DNA from: Acholeplasmataceae bacterium
GTDB taxonomy: Bacteria > Bacillota > Negativicutes > Acidaminococcales > Acidaminococcaceae
DNA length: 7,117 nucleotides
Assembly (NCBI GenBank): GCA_012744295.1
Contig: JAAYIB010000050.1
Coordinates: 1-7,117, forward strand
Reading direction: 5' to 3'
Both the position numbers and the translations under genes were made by a program. Below, one piece after another: positions 1-6,132 of the stretch (position 1 is its first letter; every line of letters starts with the position of its first letter). The notes below the pieces were generated by a model that had not been told where the DNA came from, ran no database searches, and saw only the letters and a list, made by a program, of their open reading frames with translations.

Positions 1-1
1 A

Positions 2-1498
2 GACTACTCTGCCCTGAAAAACGCCAAATTCGACGCAATGATAGCGATTGGGTCGGCTCTGCCGGCAACCGGCAGCCCTACAATCTCTTTTGCTCTAATT
101 ACAGGTCTTGATGAAAACGAAGAATACATTTGCGAAGAGTATGGACCGCTAACATTGCAAGAGACGGAACAGATAAATTTTACCAATCTAATAGCAACCG
201 TGGAAAAAATACTGGAAAAGCAAAGCACGCGCTCACTGAACCGTGACCAGCCTGAAAAGGCAATGATTATAGGCCTTGAAAGCCCAGGCCATCGACAATC
301 CTGGTCAAGCAGCGAATCTCTTGAAGAGTTAAAGCAGCTTGCCGACACAGCTGGAGCAAAGGTTGTCGGTATTTTCTCGCAGAAACGGCCAAAACCGGAT
401 CCTGCCTTTTTCATCGGCAAGGGGAAGGTCGACGAATTGGCTGCCTTTGCTCGTGAAGAGAACATTGACCTTTGCATTTTTGACGATGAGCTTTCGCCTG
501 CACAGCAGCGCAACCTTGAGCTCGCACTTGGCGTTCGCGTGATTGACAGAACAGGTTTGATTTTAGATATATTTGCCCAGCGTGCAAGCTCGAATGAAGG
601 CAAGCTGCAGGTTGAGCTTGCGCAGCTGCAATACACGCTGCCACGATTGGGAGGTAAAGGATTAGTCCTGTCCAGGCTTGGGGGCGGTATTGGTACAAGG
701 GGGCCGGGGGAAACAAAACTCGAGGTTGACAGGCGGAGAATTCGCGACCGTATCAACTTCATCCAAGAAAACATAAAAAAAGTGAAGTCGGTAAGAACAT
801 TACACAGAACTGAAAGAAAGAAGAGTCAGGTGTCGAATGTTGCACTGGTCGGATATACGAATTCCGGAAAATCAACGCTCCTTAACGTGCTGACGGACTC
901 TGACATCTATGCCAAGGATCAGCTTTTTGCAACGGTTGATCCTACGACACGCAAACTGCGGCTGCCAGAAAAAAAGGATGCAATCTTAACGGATACAGTC
1001 GGCTTTATCCAAAGGCTGCCGCATCAGCTTGTCAGCGCCTTCAAGTCAACGCTTGAAGAAGTTGCAGAGGCTGAGCTGCTGCTTCACATTGTGGATATCA
1101 GCCATCCAACCTATAAAAAGCAAATGGATGCCGTTTACGAGGTTTTAAGAGAGCTGGGAGCGGCAGACAAAGAAATGATTATTGTCTACAATAAAATTGA
1201 CAAGGTAGAAATAACTCCGGAGTTAAGGGATCGTCTTTGCAAGGACGGCAATGCCGTTTTAATTTCAGCAAAAAAGAGCCTTGGTCTTGACGAGCTTTTG
1301 TCGGTCATAGTTCAGCATCTCAATTATAAATCGATTGCAACAGATCTGTTAATACCCTACATAGATTCGGACAAGGCTGCAAAACTGCACAATGTCGCAG
1401 CGATTGAAGCACAGGAATACAGTGAAGACGGGATAATGATCAGAGCAATGCTTACTGAGGACCAGCGTAAAGAATATCAGCAGTACATTCAAATATAA
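2..1498 (+). CDS. hflX: GTPase HflX, long form, 5'-truncated by the window edge
   Basis: HflX is a ribosome-associated GTPase that splits stalled or heat-damaged 70S ribosomes. The frame is open from base 2, giving 499 visible residues. The ATG at 38 is not a convincing start: it has no ribosome site, and the 12 codons before it (DYSALKNAKFDA) match, from memory, the N-terminal extension of long clostridial HflX proteins, so the true start lies outside the window. The conserved HflX core begins near visible residue 86. The glycine-rich signature GTRGPGETKLE is encoded around 690-723. The G domain shows the P-loop GYTNSGKST (851-877), DTVGF as G3 (992-1006) and NKID as G4 (1190-1201). The C-terminal domain is complete and ends at TAA 1496-1498. 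The next gene starts 24 bases later on the same strand, so co-transcription is likely. Function is confident; the 5' end is unknown. Confidence 0.96.
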   Translation, partial: DYSALKNAKFDAMIAIGSALPATGSPTISFALITGLDENEEYICEEYGPLTLQETEQINFTNLIATVEKILEKQSTRSLNRDQPEKAMIIGLESPGHRQSWSSSESLEELKQLADTAGAKVVGIFSQKRPKPDPAFFIGKGKVDELAAFAREENIDLCIFDDELSPAQQRNLELALGVRVIDRTGLILDIFAQRASSNEGKLQVELAQLQYTLPRLGGKGLVLSRLGGGIGTRGPGETKLEVDRRRIRDRINFIQENIKKVKSVRTLHRTERKKSQVSNVALVGYTNSGKSTLLNVLTDSDIYAKDQLFATVDPTTRKLRLPEKKDAILTDTVGFIQRLPHQLVSAFKSTLEEVAEAELLLHIVDISHPTYKKQMDAVYEVLRELGAADKEMIIVYNKIDKVEITPELRDRLCKDGNAVLISAKKSLGLDELLSVIVQHLNYKSIATDLLIPYIDSDKAAKLHNVAAIEAQEYSEDGIMIRAMLTEDQRKEYQQYIQI

Positions 1499-1510
1499 TA
1501 ACTAAAAACA

Positions 1511-1525
1511 AGGGTGGATTGAATG
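1511..1525 (+). promoter_or_regulatory. Ribosome binding site and start of ynbB
   Basis: AGGGTGG at 1511-1517 lies five bases before ATG 1523. It sits in the short hflX-ynbB gap, where no promoter is evident, supporting translation from a shared message. Confidence 0.75.
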
Positions 1526-2761
1526 ATTACTTACGAAGAAATAGAGTCTAATGCACTTCATACAGTCGCGCAGCATGCAGGAATTTACGAGGAGGCAGCT
1601 CTTAAGAATACCCGCAAGGTAATGGCTGCCTTTCGGAAAAACAAAGTTTCGGATTATTATTTAAAGCCCACTACGGGCTACGCCTACGGCGATGTCGGAA
1701 GGGACAGGCTTGACCTTGTTTACACCGATATTTTCAAGTCAGAAGCAGCTCTTGTTCGCTCTCAGTTCGTGTCAGGAACACATGCCCTGGCAGTGGCATT
1801 GCTGGGAGTTTTAAAAGGGCGGGACGAAATGATTTGTGTTACGGGCACTCCCTATGACACAATGCAGACAATTATCGGTTATCCGGTAAGTTCGCCCGGT
1901 TCTTTGACCGACCTCGGTGTTATTTATACTGAAATTCCTATGACTGCTGGCGGAGTAGACCTTAAGCTTGTCAAAGCAAAGATTAAACCCGAAACGAAAC
2001 TTGTCTTGATTCAACGCTCATGCGGTTACTCGGACACGAGAAAAACACTGAAAATTTCAGAAATAGAAGCTGTCTGCAATGCTGTGAAAGCTAAAAACCC
2101 TGAATGCATATGTTTTGTCGATAATTGTTACGGAGAATTTATCGAAGATAAAGAACCGCTTGAAGTCGGTGCGGACTTGATGGCCGGATCTTTAATTAAA
2201 AACCTTGGCGGCGGTCTTGCACCGACCGGCGGCTATATCGCAGGTAAAAAGGAGCTTGTCGAATTAGCTTCGTACCGTCTGACCGCTCCCGGGCTGGGGG
2301 CCGAAATGGGCGCAACTTTAGGAGATACTGCCCGGCTTTTTTATCAGGGACTGTTTTTAGCTCCTCATGTTGCCCTTCAGGCTGTGAAAACCTCTATTTT
2401 TGCTGCTTCGGTCTTTTCACAGCTTGGATATGAGGTTAAGCCTTTGCCGCATGAAGTACGAAGTGACATAATTCAGGCGATAAGGCTTGACTCAAGGGAG
2501 CGGCTGTGTGCTTTTTGTGAGGCAGTTCAGGCAAATTCACCGGTAGACGCGCACGTGGTCCCCGTTCCTTCTCCGCTGCCAGGTTATCATGACGAAATTA
2601 TCATGGCAGCTGGAACATTCGTACAAGGATCCTCAATTGAACTAAGCGCGGACGGTCCTCTGAGGCCTCCTTATAATGTATTTCTGCAAGGAGGACTTAC
2701 CTTTGAACATGGAAGAATTGCCATCATGTCGGCTGCAGAAATGGTTGGAACAAGGTTATAA
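1523..2761 (+). CDS. ynbB: PLP-dependent methionine gamma-lyase family protein (YnbB / 'aluminum resistance' family)
   Basis: This 412-residue protein belongs to the fold-type I PLP family annotated as methionine gamma-lyase family or aluminum resistance protein (B. subtilis YnbB). Visible landmarks are GYAYGDVGRD (52-61), the phosphate-loop region SGTHALA (84-90), the PLP-pyridine aspartate in FVDNCYGEF (D200), and the Schiff-base lysine in SLIKNLGGG (K226). The full length and both catalytic landmarks suggest an active enzyme. The family's physiological substrate is not well established, so cleavage of methionine or another sulfur amino acid is only an inference. The start is ATG 1523 with AGGGTGG at 1511-1517, five bases upstream. 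It follows hflX by 24 bases, the same order as ynbA-ynbB in B. subtilis, and probably shares its transcript. A strong hairpin lies about 160 bases downstream. Confidence 0.93.
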   Translation: MITYEEIESNALHTVAQHAGIYEEAALKNTRKVMAAFRKNKVSDYYLKPTTGYAYGDVGRDRLDLVYTDIFKSEAALVRSQFVSGTHALAVALLGVLKGRDEMICVTGTPYDTMQTIIGYPVSSPGSLTDLGVIYTEIPMTAGGVDLKLVKAKIKPETKLVLIQRSCGYSDTRKTLKISEIEAVCNAVKAKNPECICFVDNCYGEFIEDKEPLEVGADLMAGSLIKNLGGGLAPTGGYIAGKKELVELASYRLTAPGLGAEMGATLGDTARLFYQGLFLAPHVALQAVKTSIFAASVFSQLGYEVKPLPHEVRSDIIQAIRLDSRERLCAFCEAVQANSPVDAHVVPVPSPLPGYHDEIIMAAGTFVQGSSIELSADGPLRPPYNVFLQGGLTFEHGRIAIMSAAEMVGTRL

Positions 2762-2919
2762 ACATTTAGAGAATGATTTTAAAGTCAATTAGGTGTCATA
2801 AAGACGCTAAAAGACACTATAATGCCACTATGTTGATGAAAATTAGTTAAAAAAATGAACATACTGCCTCTAAAAAGAATAAATTGCTCTGCAGCTTTGA
2901 TAATTGCCGAGTATGCGAA
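2762..2919. other. AT-rich gap after ynbB with an isolated TATAAT
   Basis: No convincing gene lies here. A perfect TATAAT (2818-2823) stands on the + strand, but the expected -35 position (about 2795-2800) reads GTCATA, a poor match. A short GTGTC/GACAC inverted repeat (2793-2797 and 2813-2817) lies just before it. Transcription from here would end at the hairpin at 2920-2965. Confidence 0.35.
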
Positions 2920-2965
2920 AAAAATAACCGGTGCGCAGATTCACTCTGACGCATCGGTTATTTTT
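2920..2965. terminator. Bidirectional intrinsic terminator between convergent ynbB and lexA
   Basis: The arms 2920-2935 and 2950-2965 form a 16-bp stem. The only non-Watson-Crick pair is G-U in + strand RNA and A-C in - strand RNA. The 14-base loop can extend the stem by four pairs (CAGA 2936-2939 with TCTG 2945-2948), leaving A2949 bulged and a TTCAC loop. The + strand tail is TTATTTTT then GATTG. The - strand reads a seven-T run (the A run at 2918-2924). The stem is better paired for the + transcript, while the U-tract is better for the - transcript. It ends hflX-ynbB from the left and lexA from the right. Confidence 0.88.
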
Positions 2966-3005
2966 GATTGTAGGGAAAATATGGAGGCGAAAAATCAAAC
3001 TTCCT

Positions 3006-3665
3006 CTATAAAATTCGGAAGACGCCGATTACCTTGCCGACAATTTTTATATCTGTGCCCGTTATCGGCAGATATGCATCATTTTCCGGCTGCAGCCTGA
3101 TTTGCTTCAACTCACGAAAAAAACGCTTGACGGTTGTTTCTTCGTCGTCAATCAGCGCGACAACTATATCACCGTTATTGGCAAAAGTCTGCTTTCGTAC
3201 CAGAATATAATCGTGATCAAGAATACCGGCATTGATCATGCTGTCGCCCTTGACCGATAGCATAAACACATCTTCCTGGCAGCCAATCAAGTCAAGAGGA
3301 AGAGGGTAGGTCTCCTCGATATTTTCCTGTGCAAGTATCGGTTGTCCGGCCGTCACACTCCCCACGAGAGGAACGGGGACGACAGTCTTTTGACGCCACG
3401 AGGCTTCCTGCATAAGCTCAATAGCACGTGGTTTAGCAGGATCACGCTGCAAAAATCCAAGCTTCTCAAGCTTCTGCAAATGCGAATGCACGCTCGCGCT
3501 GGATGAAAGTCCAACTGCGTTTCCGATTTCACGCACAGCCGGTGGGTAGCCTTTGGAATAAATGTGCTCTCGAACAAAGCCCAAAATCTGTCTCTGGCGC
3601 TCGGAAAGAGAAGTTTCGTCAAAATCATCATTGGTATTATTTCGTTGGGCTGATTTTTTAATCAT
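3006..3665 (-). CDS. lexA: LexA, SOS-response repressor
   Basis: LexA represses DNA-damage genes and cleaves itself when stimulated by RecA filaments. The 219-residue protein has an N-terminal winged helix-turn-helix (about residues 20-85, recognition helix near 54-70 containing SSSASVHSHLQKL) and a C-terminal S24 self-cleaving domain. All catalytic elements are present: cleavage site A106-G107 (SVTAGQ), nucleophile S142 (GDSM) and general base K180 (TTVKRF). I chose ATG 3665. An in-frame TTG at 3677 directly abuts the GGAGG at 3678-3682 and leaves no spacing, whereas ATG 3665 has 12 bases, which is long but workable. About 18 polar residues precede the usual N-terminus (SERQRQIL), a modest extension. 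It has its own SOS-box promoter, is separated from nfnB by a terminator, and is likely monocistronic. Confidence 0.97.
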   Translation of the reverse strand: MIKKSAQRNNTNDDFDETSLSERQRQILGFVREHIYSKGYPPAVREIGNAVGLSSSASVHSHLQKLEKLGFLQRDPAKPRAIELMQEASWRQKTVVPVPLVGSVTAGQPILAQENIEETYPLPLDLIGCQEDVFMLSVKGDSMINAGILDHDYILVRKQTFANNGDIVVALIDDEETTVKRFFRELKQIRLQPENDAYLPITGTDIKIVGKVIGVFRIL

Positions 3666-3682
3666 ATAAAAATGCAACCTCC
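3663..3682 (-). promoter_or_regulatory. lexA ribosome binding site and start decision
   Basis: On the - strand GGAGG (3682-3678) is followed immediately by TTG (3677-3675) and, 12 bases after the GGAGG, by in-frame ATG (3665-3663). Zero spacing rules against TTG, so ATG 3665 is preferred. The wide spacing may moderate translation. Confidence 0.7.
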
Positions 3683-3721
3683 AATCACGGATTTAACCTT
3701 TTAAGTTATAAGCTTTTTATC

Positions 3722-3750
3722 ATTATAGCAAACACGACGAAAGTTGTCAA
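3722..3750 (-). promoter_or_regulatory. Consensus sigma-A promoter of lexA
   Basis: Read on the - strand, TTGACA (3750-3745), a 17-base spacer and TATAAT (3727-3722) match the housekeeping consensus at all 12 core positions. The predicted start of transcription is near 3715, giving a leader of about 50 bases before ATG 3665. Such a strong promoter fits a gene that is held down by its own repressor. Confidence 0.92.
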
Positions 3751-3761
3751 ACATTTGTTCG
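3748..3761 (-). promoter_or_regulatory. SOS box (LexA operator) overlapping the lexA -35 element
   Basis: The - strand reads CGAACAAATGTTTG, which matches the Gram-positive SOS consensus CGAACRNRYGTTYC at 13 of 14 positions; only the last base differs. It shares three bases (3748-3750) with the -35 box, so bound LexA should block RNA polymerase. This supports autoregulation and a Firmicute-type LexA regulon. I see no second box in the gap. Confidence 0.92.
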
Positions 3762-3773
3762 TTTTAGAGTCCT

Positions 3774-3787
3774 ATAATATATATTAT
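3774..3787. repeat. AT-only 14-bp palindrome upstream of the lexA promoter
   Basis: ATAATATATATTAT is a perfect palindrome about 60-70 bases upstream of the predicted lexA start of transcription. It may simply be an AT-rich upstream (UP-like) stretch, or a binding site; the sequence alone does not decide. Confidence 0.5.
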
Positions 3788-3810
3788 GTAAAACGAAAAT
3801 AGAAATAACG

Positions 3811-3859
3811 AAAGGCGCAGTCAGATGTTTGTAGTGCTACAACATCCGACTGCGCCTTT
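3811..3859 (-). terminator. Intrinsic terminator of the mtaD-nfnA-nfnB operon
   Basis: A 12-bp stem (3811-3822 with 3848-3859) continues through one G-U pair (3847/3823 in - strand RNA), six more pairs (3824-3829 with 3841-3846), one bulged base (3830) and a three-pair tip around a four-base loop. In + strand RNA the G-U pair becomes A-C, so the stem is better formed in the - transcript. The - strand tail is TTTCGTTATTTC, a moderate U-tract. It begins 17 bases after the nfnB stop codon and insulates lexA. Confidence 0.85.
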
Positions 3860-3876
3860 TAACATTTAAATAAAAT

Positions 3877-5283
3877 TTACAGGTTTGCTTTCTGCTTTTC
3901 CGTAAGGTAATTATCTATTGCCATCGCAGCTTTTTTACCGGCGCCCATGGCTGAGATTACGGTTGCAGCTCCTGTTACAATGTCGCCACCGGCAAAAACA
4001 CCGGGTATGGATGTCCGACCGACGTCGTCCGATGTTATATTGCCATATTTATTTGTTGCAAGATCGGGCGTTGTTGCCTTTATCAAAGGATTTGGTCCTT
4101 GTCCGATTGACATTACTACCATGTCAACGTCAAGCAGGTATTCGGAACCTTCAATTTTAACCGGAGAGCGCCTTCCTGAAGCGTCAGGTTCACCAAGCTC
4201 CATTTTAACGCATTCCATGCCCGTGACCCAGCCTTTCTCATTGCCAATGATTCTGGTGGGGTTATTAAGAAGACGGAATTCAATGCCTTCTTCTCTGGCA
4301 TGACCGATTTCCTCTTTTCTTGCTGGCATTTCTTCTTCACTCCGCCGATAGACAATATAAACTTTTTCAGCTCCCAAGCGTTTTGCCGTTCTTGCAGCGT
4401 CCATCGCTACGTTTCCTGCTCCGACTACGGCTACTCTTTTACCGACATAGACAGGTGTTGCAACTTTGGGGAACTGATACGAACGCATCAGGTTGACGCG
4501 TGTTAGAAATTCGTTTGCCGAATAGACGCCATTTAGATTTTCGCCTTCAATGTGCATAAAATGCGGAAGCCCGGCTCCTGTTCCGATATAAACAGCGCTG
4601 AAGCCTTCTTCCTCAAAAAGTTCATTGATCGTAAAGGTGCGGCCGATGATGACGTTTGGCATTATCTGCACGCCAAGAGCCCGCAGCTGGTTGATTTCGT
4701 GCTGTACAATTTCTTTCGGTAGCCGAAACTGCGGAATTCCGTACATCAGTACGCCGCCCGGTGAATGCAGTGCTTCAAATATAGTAACGTCATACCCCAT
4801 TTTTGCAAGATCTCCTGCCGCTGTGAGCCCCGAAGGTCCGCTTCCTACAATTGCCACCTTCACATTTTTTTTCTCAACTGGGTTTTCTTCCAGTGTGTCA
4901 AGGGCGTTTTCTCTTGCGTAATCGGCAACAAACCGCTCCAACCTGCCAATTGCCACTGATTCGCTCTTTATGGCGAGAATGCAGTTTTTTTCACATTGGC
5001 TTTCCTGCGGGCAGACCCTGCCGCAAACAGCCGGCAAGGTATTCTTTGCTTTTAAAATCTTTACTGCGTCTTCAAGCCTGCTATCCTTCAGTGCGCTAAT
5101 AAAGTCCGGTATGTCAACATTGACCGGGCATCCCTGCACACATTTCGGATTCTTGCAGTTAAGGCATCTTTGCGCCTCGTCGATTGCAGTTTCCAGAGAG
5201 TAACCAAGTGCAACTTCGTCAAAATTTTTATTACGAATATCAGAAGCCTGTTCAGGCATCTTGTTTCTTAGTCCTCCACGCAT
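3877..5283 (-). CDS. nfnB: NfnB: GltD-like FAD/NADP(H) subunit of NADH-dependent reduced ferredoxin:NADP+ oxidoreductase
   Basis: The 468-residue protein resembles the glutamate synthase small subunit family. The N-terminal iron-sulfur domain has cysteines C40, C43, C48, C52 and C87, C91, C97, C101, enough for two [4Fe-4S] clusters; E94 in CPQE is a further candidate ligand. An FAD fold begins at VGSGPSGL (146-153) with E170 ending its second strand. The NADP(H) domain has VGAGNVAMDAA (287-297) and YRRSEEEMPAR (312-322). The C-terminal FAD segment is GVFAGGDIVTGAAT (428-441). Start ATG 5283 has GGAGG nine bases upstream and overlaps the end of nfnA by 16 bases; ATG 5259 is possible, but homologs usually carry residues before MPEQ. 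With NfnA as partner and no large glutamate synthase subunit in view, NfnB is the better name. Expected cytoplasmic role: electron bifurcation between NADPH, ferredoxin and NAD. A glutamate synthase role remains possible. Confidence 0.9.
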   Translation of the reverse strand: MRGGLRNKMPEQASDIRNKNFDEVALGYSLETAIDEAQRCLNCKNPKCVQGCPVNVDIPDFISALKDSRLEDAVKILKAKNTLPAVCGRVCPQESQCEKNCILAIKSESVAIGRLERFVADYARENALDTLEENPVEKKNVKVAIVGSGPSGLTAAGDLAKMGYDVTIFEALHSPGGVLMYGIPQFRLPKEIVQHEINQLRALGVQIMPNVIIGRTFTINELFEEEGFSAVYIGTGAGLPHFMHIEGENLNGVYSANEFLTRVNLMRSYQFPKVATPVYVGKRVAVVGAGNVAMDAARTAKRLGAEKVYIVYRRSEEEMPARKEEIGHAREEGIEFRLLNNPTRIIGNEKGWVTGMECVKMELGEPDASGRRSPVKIEGSEYLLDVDMVVMSIGQGPNPLIKATTPDLATNKYGNITSDDVGRTSIPGVFAGGDIVTGAATVISAMGAGKKAAMAIDNYLTEKQKANL

Positions 5284-6110
5284 CTGCAATGACCTCCGCA
5301 TCCGTACTCAAGAGATTCCTTATCCTTGTACATCTGCTGCCTTTGAACAAGGTTTGCGAAATCAACGAGATGTGCGTCAAACTCAGGTCCATCGACACAG
5401 GCGAACATGTTATCCTGCCCCACTCTGACACGGCAGCCGCCACACATACCGGTTCCGTCAACCATAATCGTGTTAAGGCTGGCAATAGTATGAACCTGAA
5501 AGGGTCTGGTTGTCTCAGAGACGTTCCGCATCATGATAACGGGACCAATGGCCAGCACCAGGCCGGGCTTTTGCCCTGTTTCGAGAATTTCCTTTAGCGG
5601 CTGGGTTACAAAACCCTTGCGGCCGCAGCTGCCGTCATCTGTTGTAATGATCAGCTCATCGCTGACAGAGTCCATTTTATCCTTGAAAATCAAAAGGTCG
5701 GCAGAACGTGCGCCGATAATTGAGATTACTTTATTTCCGGCCGCTTTAAGCGCTCTTGCAATCGGATAGACCGGTGCCACGCCGATACCTCCTCCGACAC
5801 AGATAACAGTGCCGAAATTCTCGATATGGGAAGGCCTGCCTAGGGGGCCGGCAATATCAAGTATGTCATCTCCCTCACCATATGTTTCGCAAAGGTGTTT
5901 CGTGGTATTGCCGACTGCCTGCACAATCATGGTGATTGTGCCTTGCAAACGGTCGAAATCCGCAATTGTCAGAGGTATTCTTTCGCTTTGCTCGTCTGTC
6001 CTGATCATGACAAACTGTCCAGGCTGGCACTTATGGGCTACTAACGGCGCAGCTACCACAAATTCGTAAACCTGCGGCGCAAGTTCTGTTTTCTGTATAA
6101 TCTTTGCCAA
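5268..6110 (-). CDS. nfnA: NfnA: FAD/NAD-binding [2Fe-2S] subunit (sulfide/dihydroorotate dehydrogenase electron-transfer family)
   Basis: This 280-residue cytoplasmic flavoprotein belongs to the ferredoxin-NADP reductase superfamily, near PyrK. It has the FAD motif RIPLTI (44-49), the NAD-binding loop GGGIGVAP (106-113), DDGSCGRKG (158-166), and a [2Fe-2S] site with C223, C226 and C238. D218 in VDGTGMCGGC is the candidate fourth ligand, in line with the unusual Asp plus three Cys ligation reported for NfnA. The start is TTG 6110: AGGAG lies nine bases upstream, an in-frame TGA lies three codons upstream, and homologs begin at about this residue. It follows mtaD by 22 bases and overlaps nfnB. 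Paired with a GltD-like subunit, NfnA over a PyrK or sulfide dehydrogenase role is the best reading. An unusual C-terminal tail, CGGHCRCVED, adds C271, C275 and C277. Confidence 0.92.
   Translation of the reverse strand: MAKIIQKTELAPQVYEFVVAAPLVAHKCQPGQFVMIRTDEQSERIPLTIADFDRLQGTITMIVQAVGNTTKHLCETYGEGDDILDIAGPLGRPSHIENFGTVICVGGGIGVAPVYPIARALKAAGNKVISIIGARSADLLIFKDKMDSVSDELIITTDDGSCGRKGFVTQPLKEILETGQKPGLVLAIGPVIMMRNVSETTRPFQVHTIASLNTIMVDGTGMCGGCRVRVGQDNMFACVDGPEFDAHLVDFANLVQRQQMYKDKESLEYGCGGHCRCVED
5281..5295 (-). promoter_or_regulatory. nfnB ribosome binding site inside nfnA
   Basis: On the - strand GGAGG (5295-5291) lies nine bases before ATG 5283, all inside the last nfnA codons. An in-frame ATG at 5301 overlaps this site and is rejected. 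The arrangement implies translational coupling of the two subunits. Confidence 0.75.
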
Positions 6111-6124
6111 AACATCTCACTCCT
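6108..6124 (-). promoter_or_regulatory. nfnA ribosome binding site and TTG start
   Basis: AGGAG (6124-6120 on the - strand) is nine bases from TTG (6110-6108). The nearby ATG at 6115-6113 is out of frame, and an in-frame TGA just upstream leaves TTG as the only start that preserves the family N-terminus. Confidence 0.8.
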
Positions 6125-6132
6125 ACTGTAAT

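Noticed and set aside
38..40. ATG 38 as the start of hflX
   Set aside because: There is no ribosome site before it, the frame stays open to the window edge, and the upstream codons look like conserved family sequence.
4..774. A 256-residue - strand open frame antisense to hflX
   Set aside because: It lies opposite strongly conserved HflX sequence, is serine-rich and low-complexity, matches no family I know, and is readily explained as a coding shadow.
2793..2817. GTGTC/GACAC inverted repeat as an operator
   Set aside because: Five-base arms separated by 15 bases are expected by chance in a gap of this size.
2855..3100. An 81-residue + strand frame in the gap after ynbB
   Set aside because: It has no ribosome site, runs through the terminator hairpin and into the antisense of lexA, and resembles no known protein.
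3675..3677. TTG 3677 as the lexA start
   Set aside because: It directly abuts GGAGG with no spacing; ATG 3665 is more plausible.
5184..5597. A 137-residue + strand frame over the nfnA-nfnB junction
   Set aside because: It is antisense to two well-supported genes and has no recognisable motif.
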